Source: Apostichopus japonicus (lineage: Eukaryota > Echinodermata > Holothuroidea > Aspidochirotida > Stichopodidae). From it: a stretch of 64,000 nt of DNA. The notes under the pieces are model-generated. The model was not told the origin of the DNA and did not search any database. It was given only the letters and a program-made list of their open reading frames with translations. The stretch spans positions 41,841,631 through 41,905,630 of the forward strand of contig NC_092568.1 of the NCBI RefSeq assembly GCF_037975245.1. The letters are read 5' to 3'. A program made the translations under genes and the position numbers. Below, in pieces: positions 38,140 to 51,400 of this stretch (its first letter is position 1; each line of letters begins with the position of its first letter).

Positions 38140-38689
38140 GTAAAATAAATATGATTGCCTTCTCCTTAATAGCTAATGGCGCCAGTTACTATTCAAGTGA
38201 AATGGTGATATAGTAAAAATGTTAAACAAATTGTTTGGATCTTGCATTTTAAGCCTTTTGGACAGTCGTCTAGGTCTTTGAAATGACGACGCACTTGACT
38301 TTTGCCTAAAGAACATTAATATAACATTAATAAGACGGGCGAACGGTATCTATACATGATTAATCATCAAGGGTCTTGTTTTGTCGCAAATGGAGCGTTA
38401 TATGGAACAGTTAAATGCTATGCAATAAATTTGGAGATGTATTTTGGCTCTAAACACGAAATTGCCGAGTCACACTTCATAGCCATGTAATTGATCAACG
38501 TGAAAAAACACCCTAAAATGTGAGCATATCACGAACAAAACCCAAAAAAAGGTTTTTTCCTATGTTTTTGAAATATTCTGCAATAAATCAATGTGATTTG
38601 ACTTTTAAATTTAAATGACTTGTTGACTGTCATTGAAGCCAGATATCCATAGTACCCGTAGCTATATGAACGCAGCTGGAATGTGATTG

Positions 38690-39469
38690 GAACGATCGTA
38701 CGTATAGGTGATCGAGCCTAACGTTATATATCGCATTGAGTGTTCTCATCTAACAAGATGAACTAGTGTTCTATAAAACATTTGTCGGGAACTTTATCGT
38801 TCAGATTACTTTTCTTTACGTCAGATTTAACCATTCTGAAACGTTGCGGATTCTTGGCCTTACCGTAGAACCTCCTTTTCAAGTTACAGCTATCGTTTTG
38901 TGTCCGTTATGTACCTATGACATAGGCATGTCAAGGCTTTCTATAGTCATTACATTGGCTATTTTATGTAGTCTATATATTTCACAAAAATACGACAAAC
39001 TATTTATTCTTCAAGCCGCTAAAACCAATAAATTAAGAGGAAAAGTTTGGAATATCATATTCAATAGACGTTTGTTGGTCGAGGTATAGAGGATAGAGCC
39101 ATTTAAGTCTTATTACCGAACTTATTTGAGGAGATCGAGCGGTCCTTTAAGACAATTCAAATATACATTCACTGCAAAGCACCTATATGGAAGACAATAA
39201 TCAACAATATAGGTGTCGATTAAGCCAGTCAAGTTTACTATAAATGATCTCAGGGCACTTCCATCAACGAACATCATATGAAGTGTTTATCACTTCTTTA
39301 AGTTAACTGTTCAACTAACATTTAATTTGAACGTTTTGAATAAAATGAGTTCTGGTTTCGGAAGATTGAAATACTACAAAATACACTTGCCGTTTGAAGT
39401 AGGAATTTCGTTCTAGTTTACGGTGATTTTTGATACTCATGTTAAGTATTCAAACTTTCGAATTGGACA
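38690..39469 (+). promoter_or_regulatory. Putative promoter and 5' leader of copy 3
   Basis: An inverted CCAAT box (GATTGG, 38695-38700) is followed by a TATA-like GTTATATATCGC (38723-38734) at the same spacing as upstream of copy 2. The downstream 730 bp aligns with the copy 2 leader. A 107-codon frame at 38766-39089 starts from GTG and is not intact in copy 2, so it is not called a gene. Confidence 0.4.
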
Positions 39470-42400
39470 ATGGCCAGTAATTTATGCACTCTTTGTGCTC
39501 TGCTCGTGGTTTGGTGTTTAGTTCCGCCTGTTTTTTGTTACAATTCATCAAAAATCCCTCTTTATATTGGTGGAAATATGCAGATGACAGGAGGATGGGA
39601 TGGTTCTGGATGTCTGGTATCAGCTGAATTAGCCCTGGAACAGATCAACAACCGATCAGATATTCTACCAGATTACGAGCTTAAGATGGTTTGGAACGAT
39701 TCACAGGTATGTTCATACGTTACTCATATGATTTGGTTTCATGCCAATGCTCGCCTCAGCCACTTAAAATGTAATGGAACAGACATGAAATTAATTTGTG
39801 AACGAAACAAAATTGTTCAGTGTAAATGGGCGACTTATTGTGATAACAAATTAATTTGCAAAAACAGTGGGCGGCATGTATTAAAATATCGATCAGTCCT
39901 GGATCAAACATTATTTGTAAAGAGATATTAAAGAAAAGTTAGTATGTAATATGTTATTCCTCCTACATATATCAGATCCAATATTGGGGGGGGGGTGAGG
40001 GGTGATGGGGCCAGTAGCGCCAGCAGATCAATCCTCCTATACAGTACTAGGACGTAATTTCTTCAAATTTGAAGAAACAAAATTATTTTATCGCCAACGC
40101 CAAATATAGCGTACAGGACAAGGCACTCTAAAGCAATCACAAAGACAAAAGACTACAAGTCATTTTTCCAGTGGTGGTTCACAAAAGCCATTAATTATTT
40201 AATTAATTCTCAAACATAGAAATGATATTTATTTATTATTTCATAAAATGAGTGCTAACTGGAAATATTATCTAGATTAACACAAAACCTATAATGTAAA
40301 CTTAATGTGATAAATAGTTACTGTATGGTAAGCCTAGAGAATTAAAAAAAAAAAACATCACCTTAATACCTTGTTAAAAGTTTGGTGTTGGAACAAAATC
40401 AGAACTCTAATTAAGATAAACGCGAGAGATAAAAATGGAACTTTTATTTATCATTGAAAGCAAATAAAAAGGAAAGTAGGTTAGTGTTAAGTAAACACAC
40501 TATAAAACAGAACGTTTTAAGGTTTCTGCTGTTGAGAATAATTTATCATTGGGAATAATTTTAACATCCACTCTAGATAAACAAACTTGCTAATTCATTT
40601 TCTAAATAATACAAATCTGGTCTTTTACCGTGCCTATTGACATGTTGTGATAAGTTGTAATTTATTTTCAACTTGGTTTTATAGATTGTACAGTTTAACT
40701 TAGCTCCGTAAGGCGTTTAGGTTGTACTGCTATGCAAAGTTTGTATAATAAGCTCGGTGAACATGTAAAAGTTGTACCTAGGAATTATGATTGTGTGGAA
40801 GTTAAAGCTATGTAGAAAACACATTATCTGTGCTGGGTTGTTTTCTTTGTCATCGGTAAAATTTAGATGCAATGAGGAAGCCACAGCTTTGTAGAGAGAT
40901 AAAAGGGGGTTATAGAGAGTTCAGTTGTAGAGTGCTTGAGAGTACCCTGGAGATATATGGTCCGCAGTGTCTTTCGGTTGAAGAAAATTGTGGAATATTT
41001 CTGTGCCGGAGAATTGTCACCCTGAGCGATATCGGAAATATAATTTGGAAGAACTAGACAACTTTTATGATGTATAATCTGTGGATCTGACACCTTTGGT
41101 GCTGCTTGAACCTACGCGACATGAAGTTAGGATTTTTTTGTAAGGGGGTGTGCACCACTGGTTGTTTGAGTCCCCTTCATTTTACGCAGTGATACGTAAA
41201 TTGGCATAGATGGAATTTGTTGCACTGGTTGTCATTACCGAATGGCATGTAATGGTTTCTTACAAAAATTGAATTTCTTCATGCTTAATTCTACAACTAC
41301 AGAAGACAGTCTTTTGAACCATGTTGTAAATCATTTTCTGTCATTATGGATTTTGTTCAGTGGTGTTGCCGTGAAAATGATCATCCTAGTGACGTACTGT
41401 CGAATCTTTAAAGACTACCGTGTGCTCTATGATTATAATGCAACTGGACCTCTTTGTATCACGGCAGCTTTTTTTCTTACACTATATGACAGTTGACATG
41501 GTTTTCCTATTATACATGTTCTTTATTTTCACTCGGGAGTTGTTAATGGACTTCTTGTTTTAAATCTCGTCAAAATTATCCACCTGTTAATAAGTTTTTT
41601 CAGTTGATGGTTCTTCTTTGTACCTTCTGCCAACATCACTTACAGTAAGTGCATATTTTAATCGATTTTTACCAGCTTCTTTGTAAATGTGGTAAAAAAA
41701 ATTGATCAACCTGATTTCATGCCCTTATTAATTGCATCGAAGCTAGTCACATTAGTTTTGTTGTGGAATACATTTGGAGGGTGTTTTTATGAATTTGCCT
41801 GTTTCGATATCATGAGCTACCTTCTCCGGAGTTACATTTTTCATACCCGGGTATACCATTATTTCATCTGTTCATTTCTCGTTTTCCGTAGTAAATTGGT
41901 CTAATGCTAAATGATATGGCTTATAATTTATTATGATGATATAAGCAACCCCAAATAGTTCAACTCTACTTCTGATATAATTATTGTGTACAAGAGGAGT
42001 AAAATTTCGATATTTTGATCGGTATATGATACATATGATATTTGAACATCAAAGTAAGTTTTCAGATCAGTTTCTTAAACGGTTATTGAGGGGAACGAAA
42101 CGAAACGAAACATAATTTGCAAGAAACACTCACCATTGTTGTAGATTATCTGATTTTTATTATGAATATTAAAATATATGATTTATTCGACGCAGTGATA
42201 AATTATCGATTGACAGTAGTATAATGGGAAACCCGTATTCTCTTAAAATTCCCAGGAGGCTTCATGGCATATAAGATATAAATGTCAGTGTTCTTTACAT
42301 GATAAAAAATATGAAAAAAATGTCTACATATTCTGAAAATAAATTGTCCTTGAGTAAAATTTGTGTGTCATCCTATATTGGGATGGAGACGTGGTGGGGG

Positions 42401-45400
42401 GGGGGGTGGTTCGAAAAAAAGGTTGCGAGTAATTTGGTAATTTGGCTCGTTGGTGGTAAAATGGAGACTTGTGTCCTACACTTGAAAAAAATTACTGCAT
42501 GTTAAGTTATAAGATAGTGTTTCGTAAATGGTCTACTGCTTCGTCTGCTGCTCCATTAAAATCATTTGTATGGTAATTGTGTCTTGTTATAAGATATATT
42601 GCAGTCTATTGTATTCTTGTCATCTTTTTTCCTAACAGTGCATTCAAAGTAGAGCCGCTCGGATTCTCTTTCGTCACATCTACAGTGAACCTCAAAAGAT
42701 CATTTTACTGAGTCCACCTTGCTCTCCTGGTGCTCAGTTGGTTGCATCGGCTTCGAGATATTGGAATTTAATCAATGTAATTATATATATACATATTTTG
42801 AAAATGTCTACCTTGATATTTGTCTACTGACGGTATGCTTATATTCTCTATGTTACGTTTGAGAATCTCTTCCATATACAACAATTACGTCATTTGTTTT
42901 CGAAGATATGTCTGCTTAATGCTGGTTCCTTCAGGCCAGTTTACATTGCTGTTGACTATTTTTACTATTTTTACTTTCACAACCTTCTTGCTAATTGAAA
43001 CATTGTTCCTATATACCCCTGTATATCATTATTGTGTAATCATGCATTCAGATTGTCTACGGAGCGCTTAGTACAGAGTTAGCAAACCGTGCCAAGTACC
43101 CTAACGTTTACCGTGTTAATCCGATCGCTACAAACTTATTCAACGAAGTCTTTTTCTGGATGATGAAAACGTATGGTTGGCGGAAGATAGGCTATTTGTC
43201 AGATAATGCCAACTTAAAGGTAGGCTGCAAGGAAAAGTGTGACAATATATTTTATACATTGATTATTAGTTTATTTAAGTTACCATCATTGCCCTGAGTT
43301 TTAATTAAAATTGGTTATTATAGTAAGAAATATTGTATGAAATATGCTGTAAAGCTCTCCCACAGCCGGCAATATCTCCACGCATGTAATAACGAAGTAT
43401 CAACGAACAATTTTTTGTAATAATTAATTGTTTCTATAATTATCTCAGATATAAACGAATTCAATTTTGTTCGTCACGATTGATTCATGAATCTTCTTAT
43501 GTCATCTTGTAGGCTCAGAATTTATTCATCGAACAGGTTAAGTCCCTTAACGCGACTCTAATTCCGGAGCAAATTAATGATGTAGCAAAAAACCAAGTTG
43601 AGAATCTCAAGGTAAAGTATAAGGATCCAATGTATATCCTTTGTAGTTATTCTAACTTTGATTTTGCTTTTATTTACAATTATAACGATTACCATTGATC
43701 ATAGGGTTAAATTTCTGTTACTTATGTTACCAATAGATATTGTTGTCGGTATTGTAGAAGAAGCTATATATTAATTTTGGTTTAAAATATTATTCGCATT
43801 CGTTAAATTATGACTGATAAAATTTGCGAATGAGGACTTTGTTCAGTCATCTTCATATCTGATCAATTAAGAGTGTATGGAGCAAATTAATGTAATATCA
43901 TTTCTTTTCTAAATTACCTTGAACTTTTTGTTAATATGTTATCGCTATCGTTCCTATATAACTTTCCTATATTAATTTCGATATTTATTTCATAATCATC
44001 AATTAAATAGGTATAAATTCATTCAAAACATGATAATTTCAAAGTTAGAATTAAACTACTTTTTGCTTTATGATCTGCTATTCTTCAAGTTATTTTATTT
44101 CATTATTATGATATCTTTGGTATGTTATTTCGTATATTACGATTTCAATAATATTTCTGAATTATTTTAGAGTCAAGATGTTCGGATAATATTTTCAATT
44201 GTCTATGAATCTCAGACAAGGCTTATCTTTTGTGAGGTGAGTTTCGATATTAATCTTCACATCATGTGTTAATACCTCAATCTCTATAGCTTAGCCTTCA
44301 TTTTTAACTTTTACTATTTTAATTATTTTCCGTATCAAATATTAAGTTTTGATTCACGTAGAACATATCCAACCACCTTTCACGGTATGTCACATAAGCC
44401 GTTACCAAATATATAAAAGGAAGTGATATCTAGCAAGAACTATAACGACACTGCTCTTTCATGCAATGACTTACTTAATTACATAGTCCTTTATTGGCGG
44501 TATTAGCGATTGATTTTGCACTGTATCGCACTGTTAAAAAAATATAAATTAACTGTAAAGTCCTGTAGAATGTTCCAGAAAAAGACGGGTTTTTATATTT
44601 ACATGTAAACTTCTGTTATTTTAACAGACTTTTACATGTAAATATGCACTGCAAGTGGTTTACCCAAAAATAGTAGTATTTTTCCCTCCAATGCAAGGAA
44701 AATTCTGTACAATTTTGCAGAATATGTCAGTTCTTTTTATATTAACATGTAAAATGCTGTGCTTATTACAGAAGTTTTACATATGTCACGTAGTTTACAC
44801 AATAAAGTTTTTTGCAATCTCATGCATGTAAATTGGAATTTGAAGAATGTTTTACGGACATTTTCAAGGTACAAATGTATACAACAACCTCCATCGTGCA
44901 GGAACATTACCGTATGGTAAAGAAAATAATGAAATCCAACCCACAATCACCAGGTTCATTGTCTCTAGAGTTGTTCTCTGCTTCAGTGTTACATTTCAGC
45001 AACATCCCACTCCCTTCCCTCCCACCCCCCCACCCGTGAGGCTCATCAAGGACCCTTCCCCAGCGGAAGTGTATTACACTCTAAAAACACCCTGGTGAAA
45101 TAATCCTGGTAGCCTCAAAGTGGCACTATTGGGGTTAAAAATCTAGCAGCCAACCCGCATCCCTGTTAGCTAACTTTGAATATATATCACTTGCTAACTT
45201 GTAACTGTATTCCTGGTTGAATTCAGTGACGTAATCGACATGCTAAATTCGCGGGCTTTTTCATAACCAGCTCAGTGTCGAAAATCTCACATCAGGCCAT
45301 AAAGAATGGATGCGTTTGTCTAAGAAACATCAACACAATGGAATCTTACAGTTCTGAATGACATAGTTAAAGGTGATGTTTGTTTTGATGATAGTAATGT

Positions 45401-48400
45401 AGAAAGGCCTGGCCTATTTTCTTTGAAATATTCAAATATGTGTTATTGTCGTAACAGAAAGAGGGCTAACACTAGTAACAGGGCGAGGCGTAACGTTAGG
45501 GTAGGTCTAACGTTAGCAATGCATAAGCCTACATGATGCTAGCCGTCGAGCAGGTCTGTGCATTACTACACATCTACGAACAGTCCTGTTCGAAGGCTAA
45601 TGTGATGTTGGCCATGACTAGGCAAGGCCAGCGTTAAACCGGTTGTCATGACTTTTATCGCCCTCTGAATTACTGCCCTAAAAATGGAGCTAACCGCCTC
45701 TACAAAAAATGATTTGTGTCTGTTTACGCAATTGTTTTTGGACAGAAATTTAGCCTAGACTATCACGTTTGCAATATTTGTAAGTTTATGTTTACGCATA
45801 GCCTGACATTAGGCTAGCCCTGCTAGTTTTAACAGCTACGCCTAGACTAACGTTAGGCTAGGCCTACTTTGTTAGGCCTATAACATGAATCTGTTTTTTG
45901 TTTAGCCCTGTCTCTGGTGTAAGTCATGTTAGAATGTAATCTAGTCTAACTTTAGGCGAACTTACAGGGATAGGCCTAGGTTTGCAATGAATGCCAATGA
46001 GCTAGCCTACTTTGATAGAACAGTTATGTTGCTTTTGTTTGCCAAAAGTTTGGAAAGGTTTTAGGAAACTGTGTTTTGTTTATCAACTTTATTTTTCTGT
46101 ACTTTGTTGAAGGTAAGCACCAACATGCCGAAATACTTGGAGGAAGTTGAGAACCGCCAGCATTTTGTCTTAATAATGGGTGATCGGGTTGGTGCCCATC
46201 AAATTATCGTTGTAGCGGATTGGCATCGATTAGAGCAGCATGCCATATTAAAGGCTCTTTTGTTTACAGTAATTTACTCCATGTCTTAGACCTTAACTAT
46301 CCGTGGCAATGCGCAGTTACGTGGGCGTTTGTTCAGAAGCTACTTTGCGGACTGGATGATATAGTCAAGTCCAAAACATCATCTGCCGTTTTTGCAATGC
46401 GGGCATTGAAAGCAGATTAGATAACGGATGCCGAAAGCATGAAAGTGAAGCAATGAAAGTGAAACTACTTCCAGTAGTCACATAATGCAGTGAACTTCGC
46501 ATACATCAAGTGCATCTTTAACTTAGGGAGAAAAAAACTTTTGTAGTAGAGCAATGGAAAGGGTGAGGAAGTAGCAGAAGCGGAGCAAGTGTCTAGTGTT
46601 TAAGCTAGTGTTTTATTATCAGTTAATTGTAAACACTTTTAGCGGCTGATCCAGGATTTCGTGAAGTGGCCCAAGAGACAAATATGGCCACATATGGAAT
46701 TATCAGTACATTACCAAACAATAAAAGTATGGCCTGTGTAGCAAACGGTTTTATTTTTCTAAAGGAAGGATGGGGCACCCAGCATTTCCCCAACTCCTCA
46801 ATCAGCGCCTGCCTTATGGCGTTCAGTCTTATGTATGTTTTACCCTTTTGGCATTCAAAAAGTATGTTTAAACAAGTTTTAAGTTGTCTAATAAAAGTTT
46901 CAGAGAACAATATTTTGTATTCTTTTTTTTATAATCTCACTCATAATTGGTAATTAAACAGCCAGTAGTGATAACAATTGTAATTGACTCATGTTTAGGT
47001 ATGCAGGCACTATATTTGCAGCTGCGTAAATATTATGTAGCATGTCAAATTTTGTAATTAATAGAGTGACTCCAGTTAAATTTGTATGAAAGAGTTTTCT
47101 AGTGAATATAACAGAAAATTTAAATTAAAACCCTTCTATCTGCTACATGACAAAAGATTACTGTCATCTGCCTTGACCTTGTTTGTCTGTTTTTCAATTT
47201 AAAATGCAATATAAACACAGCGACCATATTGTGATTTTGGTGAAAAAGACACTTATATTGCAAGATAAAACTCTAGAAGTAAAATTTATAGACTGTGTAT
47301 CGACCCAAAGTGTTAAATAAAGTAATTTAACAGACAAAGACCCATTTATTGCAAGGATAGGCTACATAACATTTAAGATTGTATACTAAACCTGCAGTAT
47401 ACAGTCAAATAACAGTCACCATATATGAGTTATTTTACAGGGAAAAAAGACATATTGCAAGATAAAAACTATATAAGTAACGTTTTCAGACTGTTTACTT
47501 TACATATAATATATAGTGGAAAATATCGGTAATATAGTCATATAGTATATATAGTAATTTTACGAACAAAGATTTTAATAATGCAAGCAAAAAACTGCAT
47601 AAAACACTTTGGACTATATTTTACCTAGATTAAGTGCTGTTTGAAATAACAGACATTTCCTGGGAACTCTGCTGCCAGAAAAATTATGTTTTTTAACAGA
47701 CTTTTTAACAGTGCACTTATTGCAATTATGTTATATTAAGTCTTATAGTCTAATCCAGTGATATTTTTATTCCATGGCGTGTTAATCCGGGGTCAACCAT
47801 ACCCGTATGTTTGCAAGTGTTATTGAAATATCCCATACCAATGAGTTGGTTTGGGAGAGAATGCATGAGGTATTCCTATCGTGTTTTACTTTGAATTACA
47901 GAAATATACATATGAACTTATTGTTGTTTAATCATTTCTTAGTTAAGTTGTAATTATATATCGTGGAACGTTACGTCGCACACGTCACGCTGTCTTTGTG
48001 TCCAGTACATTGTCATATTTTACCAATCTACAGACTTACAAGGCCGGATTTTATGGTCCGCATATAGTTTGGGTGATACCATTTTGGTATCGGCCAAACT
48101 GGTGGTTGATCGAAGACGACAACGTGAACTGTACTGTAGAGGAAATAGAAGAGGTAATTTTCACAACCACCGTTCTTGGAGTGGACGTTCCCCTCATCAG
48201 TCCATTGGAGAAACCGACTATTTCCGGACTCGTAAGCTTTCAGTTATTTCGTCTGTTTATAGCCACGAATTGTATCATTAATAACACCGCGGCAAATTTG
48301 AGTTTTCTTTTTTACGTTGCAGAGAATAGTGATTTGCCGCAAAAAGGTCTTCTAAGCAAAGAGAGTCTCTGTCAATATTGGGCTGCAAATGATAGATACG

Positions 48401-51400
48401 ATCAGTTCCCGAACACGTTTGAACTTTATCGAATCTGTCTACAAATCCTTCATCTCTCTTTCAATTAGTTTTAACTCTTGCCTTATAAAGCAGCCACATC
48501 CCACCCTTCAAACTTAAATTTAGACGAGAGAAAAAAAGATAAACGAGCACGACTCTCGTGAAGCTTAGTAAATGCACGAGAAACTCGATCAATTTATTTC
48601 CTAATAGGATATCACTGACTTGTCATTGTCATTACATCTTGCATGTCGATTGAATTTAGTATGTACTGAATATGACTTAATGTTACGAAGGATAAAAAAG
48701 TTGCATAATCATGAATGACACATGAAAATGAAACATCAAGGAAAAAAACCCTGCAATTTTAACATTGAAACGATATCAGGTTTTTATAAGAATTGTTTAC
48801 GGTTTTATAATGTGTTAACAATAAGAAAGTGTTTTCTGCAAGCGTAAAACATTGCTGAAATGTATTATACATTGACTTTGCTGTATCTATGCATTTACCT
48901 ATAGGTATTCTCTGATTTTGGTGGTACATTGGTCTACCACTGGCCTAGTAATTAAATCTTCACACGGTTTTTTGTATTCACCTCATGTTAAGGCTGTTTA
49001 ACTATAAGCTTCATTTAAAGCTAGGAATATCTTACTCAGTGTAGGAGTCAGGATTTTATAGTGCCGTTTCAGAGGCTATTATTTTGTCAATGTGTGACTG
49101 TTATGTGTGACCGCAAAGTGGTGAAACACTTTTGGGGTTTTTTTTTCGTTTCATTTCCAATTTTCTTTTTTATTATATGCCTTGAAACAGTCTTTTAACT
49201 GAAACCAATGCCAGTATAGAAGGAGAAAAGATATGAAACCTCTATTGACGACAGTAATAAAGCTTAAAACATTCCAGAGAAAATGAGAACATCACTACCA
49301 GGTACTTAAACAATTGGATAAACAATTGCTTGATTGATTCATCAGGTGATTCAGTGGCTTTGTGGCTGAATGAATGCATTTATTACTTATTTAAATTCTG
49401 GCATTTTAGTTTGAATCATGTTGTCAGCATATGAACTTGAAGTAAGTCACTATATTTTGATAGTGTATTTTCATTTGATTTAAAGACTCCAATCGGATTT
49501 GTAGAAGAGATGAAACATCGGTTAACTTTGCCTAAATACCAAGCTTATACTTTCAATAGTTATACAGCTTACACCTATGACGCAATATGGACTATTGGCT
49601 TATTGTTAAACCGCTCAGCAGGAAAACTGCAGGACAAAAGTAGTCCTAAACGTCTTGAAGATTTTACCTACACAGATGTCGACTTATACCAACTCTTCCT
49701 GAATGGATTATCAACAACAGATTTCTTCGGGGCTTCCGTAAGTCACATGTCGCTTCTACGAAAGCTTTTAAACTTATAATTTCCGCTTTTCGTCTCACTC
49801 ATTCAAGATTTAGTATATATAACAATCATCGAAATATAGTTATTCGACCAAAGATTCGCAGAACTATAAAAGGGTAATCACTTGAGTTTATAAACATAAG
49901 TCCAAAATTGTTGAAATGTTTTATAAAACCGTTTATTCATTACTTTGAAATATCTCTTAGATTTGATAAAGAGCTTATGTTCCCATTAATTCTGTAGGGA
50001 CACGTGAAGTTCGCAAAAGGAGAAAGACTTGGTGGTTCTGAACTATTTCAACTACAAGGTAAGTGTACATACATCGGCGCAGGCATTGGTCTTGGCTTCT
50101 CAATAAACATTTGACCACTAAACGAACAACAAATAAAGTAACCATGAAGAATGTACATCGAACGTTTGGGTTTTTAGTTATGTTGGCAAATATGCAGTGG
50201 CCAGGTTGGACATGTTCCTACGCCCCGGCCAAGTGAACCGCTCAAAATGCACAAAGCAGAAAGATTGTCAAGGGTTGAAAATCTCAATTCTCCTAGAATA
50301 CTGACGCCCTATTATATACGTCGCCACTACAGCACCCAGACAAGAGCACCTACAGTTCATATAGTACCGATGCCCCTTTTAAGATGTCCCACATGTGCCT
50401 CACACTAAAACATCCCTACAGGTACAGCAGTATAACCAATTGATATTTCCCATTTAGTTCGATGTCCTCCCCACTGGTTTCTACATACTGGGTATTGTTT
50501 TCTGTTGTCTAATAACCAAACGGCTGATTGGAGTCAAGCTGTCACGTCCTGTACCATAGCGGGCGCAGACCTTGCAGATTTGTCAACGGACGGGGAGATT
50601 TCTTTCTTATCAAGAAAATGGATAACAAACTGGTAAGGTAGTACTAGCTTAATATTGAAGCAATGTAAATCACACCTGGTTCTAAATATAAGGTTATTAA
50701 TGATTTAAGCAATACATTTCTGAATAAATCAACATGTTAACAACGAACATTCTTTACTCTCTTTACATTCTCTTATAATATATAAATTATAAGTAATAAT
50801 AATCAGAAACAACAAGCCGTTATCATACTACTTATCTACTACAAAAAGCCTGTGTAGGTAAATATATAAAAGTAATAAGGAAAAGCGTTTCGTTCCAAGC
50901 AGGATCTTCCTCAGCTAGTATCGATCCTGCTAGGGTGAAAACAACAAGCCCTTTCACTTTTATATAATTATCAAACTTGAAAGAGCATCTCATCAATCAT
51001 AATTTATTCTTGACTTGCAGGCGTGGTGGTCGCCACCTATTGAATCAAACAAAATCAAACATCGATGCAGGCACATCAGTCTGGATAAGGGACGAGTCAC
51101 GTGACTGTACTTACGTTGATTTTGGCGCCGAAAATAAAGTATTCGCTGGGAATTGTAGTGAAGAAAGGGCATTTATTTGCAAGGCTAAAGCAGGTTTGGA
51201 AATTCACTGCGTATGTAACAATATGATATGTGCGTCATGTAATTGAAGCTCATATTAGGATATTGATCCCCAACAAGCTGTTGATCTTTTAGGCTGCTGT
51301 TACTCCTGGTTAATGTGAATTTTTACTCATCGGGAAAGATTACTTTAGAGAAGTATAAATTTATAAATTAAGCAGACGAGGAGTTTAAAAACTCATTTCG

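Noticed and set aside
38766-39089. 107-codon plus-strand frame in the copy 3 leader
   Set aside because: Begins with GTG and is not kept in the homologous leader of copy 2.
46623-46910. 95-codon minus-strand frame and the 95-codon plus-strand frame overlapping it inside the 3.2-kb transposon
   Set aside because: Neither shows a recognisable domain, and they are mutual shadows; no evidence decides between them.
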